Below, piece by piece: positions 9,419 to 18,442 of a stretch of DNA of 64,000 bases (position 1 is its first letter; every line of letters begins with the position of its first letter). Source of the stretch: Gammaproteobacteria bacterium RIFCSPHIGHO2_12_FULL_35_23 (GTDB lineage Bacteria > Pseudomonadota > Gammaproteobacteria > UBA12402). The translations under genes were made by a program, and so were the position numbers. Under the pieces are notes generated by a model. That model had not been told where the DNA came from. It saw nothing but the letters and a program-made list of their open reading frames with translations, and did not search any database. The stretch lies in the NCBI GenBank assembly GCA_001801465.1, contig MGXT01000020.1, forward strand, positions 62,001-126,000. The letters run 5' to 3'.

Positions 9419-10495
9419 ATGCAGCTTGAAAAAAAACTTGATATGCCCCGCGCTATTTATTTGCTTGCCGCTGAACAAATTATTGATGGTCAGGGTAGTT
9501 TAGAGGTTATTAATAATTTAGAAAAAAAAGCGAAGCTGCAAGGACTTCATTGTCTCGCTTATACTATTGCCCCATTAAGCACAGATTGGGATGCTCTGTT
9601 ACCAAGTAATGCTTTTCGTAGTGGTAATGGACCTTTAGAAGCATTAGCGCAGGCGTATCAACATTTACAAACTCATCCATTAGATGTCATTACTATTTCA
9701 GGTAAGGACAATTTAAAAACAGGATACTCTCGTCAGCAGCGACATAAATTAATGGAAATCTATCCAGGAACTTCTCTGCCTGAGGCTTATACGCGTTTAG
9801 CAAATGACTGGTGTCGAATACATCAGTTTGATAAAACAACTTTTATAAAATTAAGAGATAGTTTATTTAAAAATTATTATCAAACTTACGCAATAACTAG
9901 TAATCTTCTGCCTGAAAAAAAATGGTTTGAGCTTGTTACTACTTTATTTAGGGGGGTTGATTGTGCTAATCCTGTCATGGACTATGACGGTAAAGTAGTT
10001 GTTGCGACAGCACAAGCAGTAGCAAAACTTAACTTAGCACAACGCTTGGTAGAAATAAAGGGAATCAGTGTCCAAAAAACGAAGAGCTCTGGTCTGGCAG
10101 GGCTTTCTGAAATTGCTGGCTATAAACATTTGCAGCGAGCGTTTTTAAATACTTGTCAGCAAGCAAAAATTAATTTTATTGAGCAATTTAAAAATCACCA
10201 GGCTTATTTAGAAGTCTATACTTGTTTTCCAGTGGTGCCGCTCGCATTTTTATTTGCATCAGGCATGGCAGCTGATAGTGCAGCTTGTGAAGCAATTATC
10301 AAACAATACCCATTAACTTTTACAGGGGGTATGAATTTAGCCAAAGGACCCTGGAATAATCCAGTATTAAGAGCCATGATTACTTTATATAAAAAGTTTC
10401 AACAAGCTGATGCTTTATTGATTGGCGGCATTCATGGTAATGGTGGTCTTGGAGAGAAGCAAGGATTTGCGCTATTAGGAGTTGAATCATGTTAG
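9419..10495 (+). CDS. Thiolase-like protein, probably lacking the classical thiolase active site
   Basis: A 358-residue protein with thiolase-superfamily character in its C-terminal half: YLEVYTCFPVVPLAFLF followed by PLTFTGGMNLAKGPWNNPVLRAMI resembles SCP-x/acetyl-CoA acetyltransferase-like proteins. The usual N-terminal nucleophile cysteine motif and the GHP histidine motif of biosynthetic and degradative thiolases are not evident, so catalysis may differ or be lost. The gene overlaps fadE by 7 bp, giving a link to acyl-CoA metabolism. No clear Shine-Dalgarno is seen before the ATG; a second ATG at 9443 is possible. Confidence 0.65.
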   Translation: MQLEKKLDMPRAIYLLAAEQIIDGQGSLEVINNLEKKAKLQGLHCLAYTIAPLSTDWDALLPSNAFRSGNGPLEALAQAYQHLQTHPLDVITISGKDNLKTGYSRQQRHKLMEIYPGTSLPEAYTRLANDWCRIHQFDKTTFIKLRDSLFKNYYQTYAITSNLLPEKKWFELVTTLFRGVDCANPVMDYDGKVVVATAQAVAKLNLAQRLVEIKGISVQKTKSSGLAGLSEIAGYKHLQRAFLNTCQQAKINFIEQFKNHQAYLEVYTCFPVVPLAFLFASGMAADSAACEAIIKQYPLTFTGGMNLAKGPWNNPVLRAMITLYKKFQQADALLIGGIHGNGGLGEKQGFALLGVESC

Positions 10496-12912
10496 TAATG
10501 CTTACTGTTTTATTATTTCTCCTTTGCAATGGGTTTATTGTGTACTCTTTTCCTAGGCGGTGGATTTGGTTAGTAGCTAATTATTTATTAGTTGTTGTCA
10601 CTAATTATTTCGGCATGCTTAATGTAGGTGTAATGTGGTTTTTAACTGGCTTGTTAATAACAATTACCCTGATATTTTATATTTCCCCTATAAGAATTTA
10701 TTTCTTGAGTACTAGAATAAGGCAGTGGGTTAGAAAACGACTACCTTCTATTTCTGCAACAGAAGCTGAGGTGCTTAAAACCGGTGATCATTGGATGGAA
10801 GCCTCTTTATTTAGAGGTAAACCAGATTGGCAATGGCTGGCAGATTTAAAGCTAAGTCAATTGAATGCCGAAGAGCTGTCTTTCTTAAATAATGAAACGC
10901 AAATTTTCTGTGCAATGATTAACGATTGGCAGGTCATTCATCAAGATCATGATTTATCACCCGTGGCTTGGCAATATTTAAAAGACAAAGGCTTTTGTGG
11001 CTTGACGATTGATAAGCGTTATGGGGGTAAAGGTTTTTCTGCTGCGGCTGTTTCAGCTATTGTCCAAAAGATTGCAAGCTGTAGTTTTACTGCAGGGGTA
11101 ACAGTTATGGTGCCTAATTCTTTAGGTTTAGGTGAATTATTTTCTCATTTTGGTACAGACGTCCAAAAAGAAGAATATTTACCTGCGTTGGCAACGGGTA
11201 AACATTTGGCGTGCTTTGCTTTAACTGGGCCTGAAACTGGCAGTGATGCGGCTAGTATTCCCGATATAGGGATAGTTTGCTATGAAGAATTTCAAGAGAA
11301 GAAAACTTTAGGAGTGAAAATTACTTTTGATAAGCGTTATATAACCTTAGCGCCTGTTGCAACGCTAGTAGGGCTAGCTTTTAGATTAGTAGATCCTGAC
11401 CATTTACTAAATGGAAAAGGTAGTGAAGGTATTACTTGCTGTTATCTGCCAAGACAACATCCAGGATTAATAATTGGTAAACGTCACTATCCTTGTGGCA
11501 TGCCAATTATGAATGGACCAGTGCAAGGTAAAGAGGTCTTTATTCCTATCGATTGGATAGTTGGCGGGCAAGCCATGGCAGGACGTGGGTGGTCTATTTT
11601 AATGAGCGCGATTTCAACGGGACGCTCAATTTCATTACCCGCAATTAGTCAAGGGCTTATTACTTTGCATTATCTTACTAGTAGTGCTTATGCAGCTATT
11701 CGTACGCAGTTTGGCTTACCATTAGGTCAATTTGAGGGAGTGCAGCAAGTTCTGGCAACTATAGCAGGGTTGACCTTTTTATCAGAAGCTTGTCGAGTTT
11801 TGACCTATACAGCGGTTGATCATGGTATTAAGCCAGCGGTTGCTTCAGCTATTACCAAGTATCACAATACTGAAATCAGCCGCAAAATTATTAATGATGT
11901 GCTTGATATTCATGCTGGCCGAGGAGTCATGGATGGTCCTAGAAATTATTTAACAGGCCATTATTGTGGTTTGCTTATTTCTATCCCTGGTGAAGGGGCT
12001 AATATTATGACTCGCAATTTAATTATTTTTAGTCAAGCTATGACTCGGTGTCATCCATATATATTTAATTTAATTACCACAGCGGCTCAACCAGATATTA
12101 ATAATTTTGATAAAGTATTTTGGAAAAGTTTGGGTTATAGCTTCAATAATATGGCTCGCCTTAGTGCTTTATTATTATTAAGAACATTTTTGATTAAACC
12201 TAAATTTAAGGATTATTTAGCAGTTTATGAAAAACGCCTAACTTTTTTAAGCTCAGTTTTTGCTGTAATTAGTGATATCACAATTGCTTTATTGGGGGGT
12301 GAATTAAAGAGAAAAGAAGCAGTTTCTGCTTGTCTTGCTGATATGTTAAGTTGTTTATACTTAGGTGCAAGCGTAATCAAGCAAGCAGCTAGCAACAACT
12401 TTAATAAGGTGACAAAACTTCATGCGAGCTGGGCTTTAGAATATTGTAGTGTTCAATTCCAAGAAGCCTGCTTTGAATTATTTCATAATTACCCAAATAA
12501 AATAGTAGCAGGATTGCTAAGAGTTATTGTTTTTCCAATGGGGAGGAAATATAAAAAACCTAGCCATAAACTTAACAAACAGCTTGCTGAACTTATGCAA
12601 ACCGACAACAGCTTAAGACAATATTTTAGTAAACAAGTTTATGTAGCAAAAAACAATGTGACGACCGTCGAATCAGCTTTTATGAGCCAACTGGCTGTTA
12701 AAGAAATAAGCAATAAGTTACTGCAAGCCCTGGCAAGTAAACAAATAAATCGCAAAAGTCCAATTTCACAACAGCTTCAAGAAGCTTTAACAAAAAAACT
12801 CCTTACAGCAGCAGAGGTTTTTGCTTATCAGGAATTTAGGCAGCAGTATTGGCAGGCATTAAAAGTGGATGCTTTTGACAAATCTTTGCAAGAAGTTGAT
12901 AAAGAATATTAA
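10489..12912 (+). CDS. fadE: Acyl-CoA dehydrogenase FadE
   Basis: An 807-residue protein, close to the 814 aa of E. coli FadE and sharing its architecture: N-terminal membrane helices (residues about 1-65), then an acyl-CoA dehydrogenase domain with CFALTGPETGSDAAS, GKRHYPCGMPIMNGPVQG and the DIHAGRGVMDGPRNYL segment, and the long C-terminal domain special to FadE. It introduces the first double bond in fatty-acid beta-oxidation, passing electrons to an electron-transfer flavoprotein. It overlaps the preceding thiolase-like gene, implying coupling. Its last 4 bp overlap the convergent HtpX-like gene. Confidence 0.93.
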   Translation: MLVMLTVLLFLLCNGFIVYSFPRRWIWLVANYLLVVVTNYFGMLNVGVMWFLTGLLITITLIFYISPIRIYFLSTRIRQWVRKRLPSISATEAEVLKTGDHWMEASLFRGKPDWQWLADLKLSQLNAEELSFLNNETQIFCAMINDWQVIHQDHDLSPVAWQYLKDKGFCGLTIDKRYGGKGFSAAAVSAIVQKIASCSFTAGVTVMVPNSLGLGELFSHFGTDVQKEEYLPALATGKHLACFALTGPETGSDAASIPDIGIVCYEEFQEKKTLGVKITFDKRYITLAPVATLVGLAFRLVDPDHLLNGKGSEGITCCYLPRQHPGLIIGKRHYPCGMPIMNGPVQGKEVFIPIDWIVGGQAMAGRGWSILMSAISTGRSISLPAISQGLITLHYLTSSAYAAIRTQFGLPLGQFEGVQQVLATIAGLTFLSEACRVLTYTAVDHGIKPAVASAITKYHNTEISRKIINDVLDIHAGRGVMDGPRNYLTGHYCGLLISIPGEGANIMTRNLIIFSQAMTRCHPYIFNLITTAAQPDINNFDKVFWKSLGYSFNNMARLSALLLLRTFLIKPKFKDYLAVYEKRLTFLSSVFAVISDITIALLGGELKRKEAVSACLADMLSCLYLGASVIKQAASNNFNKVTKLHASWALEYCSVQFQEACFELFHNYPNKIVAGLLRVIVFPMGRKYKKPSHKLNKQLAELMQTDNSLRQYFSKQVYVAKNNVTTVESAFMSQLAVKEISNKLLQALASKQINRKSPISQQLQEALTKKLLTAAEVFAYQEFRQQYWQALKVDAFDKSLQEVDKEY

Positions 12913-13784
12913 TCACCAACCTCAGAAGATAAGAGTATTTCAATTTTTCCTATGCGTAGCATGATGGGAGAAGCGCTGGCAGATAATTTGCTGAGCCAAT
13001 TTTGCTTAGTATAGTTAATGAATCTTAATTTATTAAGTAGTGCTAATAATCCTGGCCCAAATCCTGCTTGGACAGTAAATTTATCTACTTGTAATTGATG
13101 ATGACGTCTTATTAATAAAATAATTATTTGAATAATTGAATAACTAAGATTAACTAATAGACCACTTATTTTAATTATACTATATAAAATCATTAGTAAA
13201 ATTTTCATAATAAGGCCAAATGATTTTAAAGAAGAATTTAAAATACTAGCTAATCCTTGCAACCATTGAAAAACAGTCTTTACTAAGAAGAAAAAAATGA
13301 TAGGAATTAGACAGTTGCTTAAAGCAACACTTAATTTAGTGCTTTCTCCAAGATGAATAGATCCTAAAGTATGAGCAATGATAGCAGATAATTCTTCATC
13401 ATTTGTTGTCTCATACAGCCCACGGGTAAGGATTAAATTATTGCCTATAGCAAACGCATCCGGCTCAAGATGATCACAAATTAAAATAGTTGGTTTAATG
13501 GGTAGTAGAGATAGATTTAAAGCGAGACTATGTTGGACTTGATCCAGCAACACTATTAATCTTTGTGATTCACTTGGAATAGGGTTACGAGCTTGAAAGA
13601 CTAATTTTAAAAGTAGTCTTATTAAGAAGATGCTAAAGAGAAGCGTTATACTAATTATTATAAAAAAAGAAAGTATTATGCTGATAAATAAATGAAAATA
13701 GGTAAAAGGCATAAGAAGTTTCATGCCTAATATCATTAAAATAAAAAGAACAAGATTATTAAGCCCTAGTAACAATAATAACAT
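12909..13784 (-). CDS. HtpX-like (M48) membrane protein with degenerate zinc site
   Basis: A 291-residue protein with the layout of HtpX: two N-terminal helices, a cytoplasmic segment with DAFAIGNNLILTRGLYETTNDEELSAIIAH, two further helices and a charged C-terminal part. In active M48 proteases the next motif is HEXXH and a later EXXAD/EFHAD supplies the third ligand. Here the motif reads HTLGS and the later segment reads HHQLQVDKF, so the catalytic Glu and two of three ligands are missing. It is therefore probably a pseudoprotease. It lies 10 bp downstream of the coupling-protein gene and is likely cotranscribed with it. The family call rests on these alignable segments. Confidence 0.65.
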   Translation of the reverse strand: MLLLLLGLNNLVLFILMILGMKLLMPFTYFHLFISIILSFFIIISITLLFSIFLIRLLLKLVFQARNPIPSESQRLIVLLDQVQHSLALNLSLLPIKPTILICDHLEPDAFAIGNNLILTRGLYETTNDEELSAIIAHTLGSIHLGESTKLSVALSNCLIPIIFFFLVKTVFQWLQGLASILNSSLKSFGLIMKILLMILYSIIKISGLLVNLSYSIIQIIILLIRRHHQLQVDKFTVQAGFGPGLLALLNKLRFINYTKQNWLSKLSASASPIMLRIGKIEILLSSEVGD

Positions 13785-13794
13785 GCTAATTTAC

Positions 13795-15456
13795 TCATCG
13801 ATCATAATAAATTTTAATTTTATCCTGCTTAAATTTCCCTACTTTGGTAACATAATAAGCTTCACCAGGTTGCAAGCCTTGTTTAATCGCATCAGGATGA
13901 ATAATTAATTCTCTGTTTCTTTTGATAGAACTACTGCTAAAAGATCCAGGTTGAGAATTAATATGGGAAGTGATATCCAGACTGTCACGGGTGCCTATCC
14001 AATCGGAAATTTCCTTAGCGCTTTCATGATCATTAAGCCGATGACAGATAATGGTATTGACACAGTTGAGAATTTGATTAGCAAATGATTTATCAACCCG
14101 CTGTAAATCGGCAAGACCTTGAGTTCCAAAAATTGCATGAAGTCCTTTTCCTCGCCCCATATTTACTAAATTTAATACTTGTTCACCTGCAAAAACAGAA
14201 AATTCATCAAATATAGTAAATAGAGGGGCCAAAGAGGAGCGGTCAATAACAGCTTTTATATCATTAATAATTAATTTGCCCAATACTTTTGAAAAACCAG
14301 GAAAACGTAGGGCAGGCAATGCAAAGTAAGCAATACCTTTGTTTTCTATCACTTGGGTTAAATTAAAGGTTTGATTACTTTTCTCAAAAAACTGACCAAG
14401 TTCTGACTGAATTAAAATATTTAAATGTGCTTGCAAGCCTGTAATGTCCTTGCGGTTATAGTTTTCTAAACGTCGAACTCGATCCATCAAAGCTTTATCG
14501 CTAAGTACTCTAACTTTTAAAGCTAATGTTTCATACTCAAGACAATCAACTACGGTTTTTAAGTCAAAAGCTTCTTTGCTTTTAAGTAATACTTCAAAAG
14601 TAGTTTGTAAGTAATCTTCAGCAATAGATCGATAATAATCACTCGACCATTCATCCTTTAAGCTGATAATTTTATCTTTGAGCTCGGTATATCCACCATG
14701 TGCTAAGCAGTCGTAATGATAGAAATTGCCACAATTAAATCCATAAAAAGGTTGGTTTGATTTTTTTGCTAAAGTAAATATTTGCTTAATGTTTTCACTA
14801 GTAGGCTTGCCATCAATTATGAGTAAAGGATAGTGTTTATTCACCGCACGTTGATAAAAGCGTTGTAAAGTAATAGTTTTGCCACTTCCTGTAGTGCCAA
14901 GTACTAGTAATACCTGGTTGATTGCTCGATCTGGAATGATAACCATTTGCTGGGTATTTTTAGAAATACCTAATAAGGTACCTTCTTCTTTTTGATTATT
15001 TAAAGAGGAAAACATAGGGTGGTTATTGATAACCATGCGCTGTAATTTTTTAAACGCCCAATATTTAAAAATATAATCAATGGTGGCTAATAAACCGGCC
15101 AGTAGAAGAGAAAAGCCTAATAAATAAGTTAGCATATGGCTATAAAAATAATATAACCAAAAAGCGATAGTATGCGTAAATAAGGCATAACAAAACTGTT
15201 GGTTAACAAAAACCCCGTGCTCCAGATAAACCATGAGATTTAGGGTTGGGTTGGTTGCTTTAATGATAGCTAAAGTAAAAAGATTAATAATTAAGCCTAA
15301 GCTCAAGATAAACCACCACGCAAAACGTAAAAGCTGGTTTAAAACAATATAAAGCAGTACACCCATTAGGCTGACCGGTAATTGCCAAAATAAAATTGGG
15401 GTAATGACAACAGCCTTAATGACTTGTTTAAGAAGATAAGGTTTCAATAGTTTCAT
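13795..15456 (-). CDS. TraD/TraG-like type IV coupling-protein ATPase
   Basis: A 553-residue protein. N-terminal membrane helices (about residues 15-65 and 90-130) precede a P-loop domain with Walker A LGTTGSGKTITLQR and Walker B LFTIFDEFSVFAG, then GRGKGLHAIFGTQGLADL and VNTIICHRLNDHESAKEISDWIGTRD, the pattern of the TraD/TraG coupling proteins with a TraM-recognition type domain. Such ATPases deliver relaxase-DNA complexes or protein substrates to a type IV secretion channel at the inner membrane. The start ATG lies within the end of the preceding gene (29-bp overlap) with AGGA before it. No relaxase or mating-channel genes are in this window. Confidence 0.85.
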   Translation of the reverse strand: MKLLKPYLLKQVIKAVVITPILFWQLPVSLMGVLLYIVLNQLLRFAWWFILSLGLIINLFTLAIIKATNPTLNLMVYLEHGVFVNQQFCYALFTHTIAFWLYYFYSHMLTYLLGFSLLLAGLLATIDYIFKYWAFKKLQRMVINNHPMFSSLNNQKEEGTLLGISKNTQQMVIIPDRAINQVLLVLGTTGSGKTITLQRFYQRAVNKHYPLLIIDGKPTSENIKQIFTLAKKSNQPFYGFNCGNFYHYDCLAHGGYTELKDKIISLKDEWSSDYYRSIAEDYLQTTFEVLLKSKEAFDLKTVVDCLEYETLALKVRVLSDKALMDRVRRLENYNRKDITGLQAHLNILIQSELGQFFEKSNQTFNLTQVIENKGIAYFALPALRFPGFSKVLGKLIINDIKAVIDRSSLAPLFTIFDEFSVFAGEQVLNLVNMGRGKGLHAIFGTQGLADLQRVDKSFANQILNCVNTIICHRLNDHESAKEISDWIGTRDSLDITSHINSQPGSFSSSSIKRNRELIIHPDAIKQGLQPGEAYYVTKVGKFKQDKIKIYYDR

Positions 15457-16093
15457 GTGTATCCTGTAAAAGGCTTTGTAATAAGTTCACTTTGATGAAA
15501 GGCATTTTAATGGCCAAGTTATATAGTAAATTTGCAACAATGTCAGTGCAGTAATACCAAACTTCTTGATAATGAAATAGGCTGATATAGGTTTTTAATA
15601 TTTTTTCTAAGCGCGCTTTACTTTTTATCGTGAGTTCAACTTCTATAGCGATTTGCTTGCCATCTGGGAAAACTAAAATCCCATCAGGTAAATGACCGCG
15701 CTGTCCTACACCTGCCAAATGTTTATCACGTACTAACTGTCTTTCGCTGATCCATGCTGTTTGTGGATAAAGATGTTTAAGTTTTAAATAGGTATCAATT
15801 AAAAAAAGATCGTGATTATATTTAGCAAGTGGAATTTTTTTCATAGGAGGAAGTTCTGTTAATTGAGCACCTTTTCTTGTTAAATAATAAATAGCAGGTC
15901 GTTGATGAAAAATTTTTTCGTAATTAATTAAGCCAGCTTTAATTAATCTTTTTAGTATTTGATTATTCCTTGGGCTATTAAAATTAAATTTTTTATTAAG
16001 GTGTTTTAATTCACAAAAACCAAATTCATTGATAAAGCTTAAAATTTGTTGATCACGCTCAGTTATTTGTATTGATAAATTGTGGTTAACCAT
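15428..16093 (-). CDS. Replication-relaxation (Replic_Relax)-like winged-helix protein
   Basis: A 221-residue protein. The N-terminal winged helix runs from ITERDQQILSFINEFGFCELKHLNKKF to a wing ending YYLTRKGAQL, followed by the family's second half with KYNHDLFLIDTYLKL and LPDGILVFPDGKQIAIEVELT (a nuclease-fold-like beta core). This is the pattern of Replic_Relax proteins, which accompany coupling ATPases and relaxases in integrative elements and plasmids and are thought to act in plasmid replication or DNA processing. It is the first gene of the minus-strand trio ending at 12909. Confidence 0.7.
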   Translation of the reverse strand: MVNHNLSIQITERDQQILSFINEFGFCELKHLNKKFNFNSPRNNQILKRLIKAGLINYEKIFHQRPAIYYLTRKGAQLTELPPMKKIPLAKYNHDLFLIDTYLKLKHLYPQTAWISERQLVRDKHLAGVGQRGHLPDGILVFPDGKQIAIEVELTIKSKARLEKILKTYISLFHYQEVWYYCTDIVANLLYNLAIKMPFIKVNLLQSLLQDTHETIETLSS

Positions 16094-16408
16094 AAGCCAA
16101 TTCGATTATAATTAATAAAACTATACAAGAGATTTATTCTTTTGAAATTAATTAATATTAAGGCAAGATCTTTATGAATAAATCCTTTACGATTATCCTA
16201 GTGGCGATTAGCACAATTATTATAAGACAGTTATCGACGCCAAGATTAAATTTATCAATAGTTGATGATAATGTCTACATGATTAATAAATGGCCATATT
16301 GAAGGATTAGGAAAATATTTTATTTCGTTAAATGAGCTATTTATAAAGTTAAAGAGTTTTTCATTTTCAGAAAGTAGTTAAATTGTAATCTATTTCTACT
16401 ATTAAGAA
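16094..16408. other. 315-bp region without a recognisable gene
   Basis: The stretch is AT-rich. A 42-codon frame (16174-16302, plus strand, MNKSFTIILVAISTII...) begins with a hydrophobic segment like a membrane-protein N-terminus but ends quickly and has no recognised homology; it may be the stub of a transporter gene or chance. The region also holds the promoter of the Replic_Relax-like gene on the minus strand and lies between the mobilisation-type module and the secreted SnoaL-like gene. Confidence 0.4.
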
Positions 16409-16879
16409 TCATGAAACTGCAGGATAGTTACGAACAGGTAGCACAGAAGAATGATGTGCGATTAATAAACAACCATTTGGTGTGGCTTCATAAACGAATG
16501 TAAAGCGTCCTGGCGTACTAACAACTTTTCCATTTTGTTTACCTGAAAAAGTATATAAGCCTGAGCTTACCGCGCCTCCTGGGAAGGTATAAATAATTTC
16601 TTTGTTATAATGAACTTGCAATTGCGGTATAGTTTGAAACAAAGAGGTAAAATAATTTTTTATACCGGTTTGAGTGGTAATTGGGTTATTTTCATAAGTA
16701 GCCAATAATACAGCTCCTTTAGCATATTGATTAGTAATGGTCTTTGGATTGTGAGTTGCAAGCGCTGTTGCCCAGATTTGATCTGCCTGTTGGACTGCTG
16801 CTGTAGTATTACAACTTGCATAGGTTTGGGTAAAAATAGCAGTACTGATAAACAGTAGGGGTAAAAAAGTATATTTCAT
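16409..16879 (-). CDS. Secreted SnoaL-like / DUF4440-type protein
   Basis: A 156-residue protein with a clear Sec signal peptide (MKYTFLPLLFISTAIFTQTYA, cleavage likely after Ala21). The mature part resembles NTF2-like proteins of the CaMKII-association/SgcJ type: IWATALATHNPKTITNQYAKGAVLLAT, then a helix with GIKNYFTSLF, and beta strands ending with GCLLIAHHSSVLP. Members form a cone-shaped fold and may bind small ligands; in this export form the function is not known. It has its own 280-bp upstream region, so it is probably monocistronic. Confidence 0.8.
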   Translation of the reverse strand: MKYTFLPLLFISTAIFTQTYASCNTTAAVQQADQIWATALATHNPKTITNQYAKGAVLLATYENNPITTQTGIKNYFTSLFQTIPQLQVHYNKEIIYTFPGGAVSSGLYTFSGKQNGKVVSTPGRFTFVYEATPNGCLLIAHHSSVLPVRNYPAVS

Positions 16880-17040
16880 AAGTTCTTTTTTTTGATTGAT
16901 CCATCAAGAATAAAAATTTAATTCTTAATTATCATAAAACGATTAGGTATGGCAAGTTAATAAATTTTTAAATATTTGATTAAATAATAGACTAAATGGC
17001 GTCTAATTTAGTTTGTTTATAATTTGATTCCAAAATTGAG

Positions 17041-17068
17041 TTGACAAAAAAATTATAAAAAATAACTT
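17041..17068 (+). promoter_or_regulatory. Possible sigma-70 promoter
   Basis: A perfect -35 hexamer TTGACA at 17041-17046 is followed after 16 bp by a weak -10 (TAACTT) in A/T-rich DNA, about 90 bp upstream of the strong ribosome site of the gene at 17160. The -10 match is poor, so the call is tentative. Confidence 0.3.
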
Positions 17069-17159
17069 AATTAATTATAAGAAACACCTGTTTTCTTAAT
17101 CATCGCTTAAGAATTCTCAAATAAGATGTTCTGATTCGGTTAATAAAGGAGGAGACAAT

Positions 17160-17963
17160 ATGCCTGGTTTATCAGAGGAGTTTGGGTCTTTATTGAGTCA
17201 ACGTGGAGGAATAGTACGAAGATTGATACAAATGATAGGGTTATTACAGGAAAGCGCTGCAAAATTTCAGGCAGAATTAGATGAAGTTGTTGATGGAGAG
17301 AGATCAATTTTAGCAGCACGAGAAAAAGTAATCAGCGGTGAGGCCAGCCATGCAGAGACACTTTTTACTACGGAAGCTCTCATTTGGATTGCCCCCAAGT
17401 TAGCCAGTCGCCATAGAAGAGCTCTAAAAATAAAAGGAGCGCTCTATGTTAAAGTTGTTGATCAATTAAAAAAGCAAGAAGGCAGTGAGTGTTTAATAGG
17501 CGAAATATTTAAAATTTTATTTCCTAGATTAGCCTCAATTTCAGCAGCTGCTGATTTAAGAGAAATGTCGGCTCAATTTAATGCTGATATAAAAGGTATT
17601 CGTGAAATTTTTGCAAAAGTTGGTGAAGAGGTAGAATTTTTAGAGGCCGATTTAGAGAGTTCTCTTTTAAAAGAGCAGCTTGCTGCTATAGATATGGAAT
17701 TAGTAAGATTATATGAGCAAGATGAAGCAATCATACGATTCTGTGTAAAAGAGGAATTTGTTACTGCTGCACAAGTACGAGCAGCACGAGGTGTTGCTGG
17801 TGTTAGTGAAGCCTCTGGTAGTAGAGTAGCAGCTTTTTCTGGTTCTGCAGCAGGTTCTTCTGCAAGCTTATTTTCAGGCGCGGCAGTTAGTGCAGGTTCT
17901 GGTGGTGGAGGCGGTGGCGGAGGTGGCTCCTCTGCAGACAGGCTAACAGCAAGAGCAGCCTGA
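17160..17963 (+). CDS. Unrecognised coiled-coil protein with Ala/Ser/Gly-rich C-terminus (possible effector)
   Basis: A 267-residue protein with no recognised domain. Residues 1-215 are helical and charged with coiled-coil character (for example LREMSAQFNADIKGIREIF and VEFLEADLESSLLKEQL). Residues about 216-260 are low-complexity Ala/Ser/Gly, ending in a run of nine glycines encoded by mixed GGN codons. An excellent ribosome site (aaaggaggagac) precedes the ATG. After the stop at 17961-17963, the +1 frame continues without a stop from 17947 to 18042 as a plausible acidic tail (QEQPEADASGTALQDRVGEG...), so the gene may be frameshifted. Effector function is inference from composition and the likely host-associated lineage. 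Confidence 0.6.
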   Translation: MPGLSEEFGSLLSQRGGIVRRLIQMIGLLQESAAKFQAELDEVVDGERSILAAREKVISGEASHAETLFTTEALIWIAPKLASRHRRALKIKGALYVKVVDQLKKQEGSECLIGEIFKILFPRLASISAAADLREMSAQFNADIKGIREIFAKVGEEVEFLEADLESSLLKEQLAAIDMELVRLYEQDEAIIRFCVKEEFVTAAQVRAARGVAGVSEASGSRVAAFSGSAAGSSASLFSGAAVSAGSGGGGGGGGGSSADRLTARAA

Positions 17964-18042
17964 GGCAGATGCTAGTGGAACAGCGTTGCAGGATCGAGTT
18001 GGCGAAGGTGGTGATAGTGCACCGTCTTCTGGTCCAAGATGA
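17947..18042 (+). pseudogene. Frameshifted C-terminal tail of the 17160 gene
   Basis: In the +1 frame relative to the upstream gene, codons from 17947 encode an acidic Gln/Glu/Ser/Gly-rich segment ending SSGPR at a TGA at 18040-18042. Its composition matches the low-complexity end of the upstream protein, and it begins where that frame changes to LTARAA and stops. A one-base change in the repeat-rich stretch around 17947-17952 would join them. It could also be chance in GC-richer repeat DNA. Confidence 0.4.
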
Positions 18043-18206
18043 TAAAAATAAATAAGTAACTATATTAAGCTAGTTGCTTATGCCGCGGTTAATGACACAA
18101 AGACCACAAGAGATCAACAAGAAAATCAGCTTGGCCTTTGGGAAAGAGGCCTTCAGTTTAAAAAGGAGAAAGAGAAGATCATACAACAGTAGTTAAAAGA
18201 AAGTTG

Positions 18207-18341
18207 AAGATGGTTTATTTGATAAAAAATAATGGCATTACAGAAGGATTTCATCGTAAAATGAAACTGATCCAACGTCGTGCTTATGGATTTAGAAATT
18301 TTGATAACTATCGATTAAGGGTTAGAGTTCTATGCTCTTAA
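18207..18341 (+). pseudogene. ISL3-type transposase C-terminal stub
   Basis: The frame ending with the TAA at 18339-18341 reads NNGITEGFHRKMKLIQRR then AYGFRNFDNYRLRVRVLC, which matches the conserved C-terminal end of IS204/IS1001/IS1096/IS1165 (ISL3-family) DDE transposases. The rest of the transposase is absent: upstream the same frame is closed by a stop near 18160, so this is a stub. DNA from 18043 to 18206 has other short charged frames (for example LGLWERGLQFKKEKEKIIQQ) that look like decayed coding sequence. The stub ends 30 bp before the island's left repeat. Confidence 0.7.
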
Positions 18342-18371
18342 TGAATGTGCCCCCGAATTTGGGAATGACCC

Positions 18372-18442
18372 AAAACAGGCGTGTAACTTATTGAAAAATA
18401 TGGGCCCACCAGGACTTGAACCTGGGACCAACGGATTATGAG
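18372..18442. repeat. Left attachment-site repeat (71 bp) with truncated tRNA-Ile2 half
   Basis: Identical over 71 bp to 22098-22168. Positions 18401-18442 match the 3' part of tRNA-Ile2 (from discriminator base to anticodon loop, minus strand); beyond 18442 the match ends, so no functional tRNA is formed. This is the distal att copy. Confidence 0.9.
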
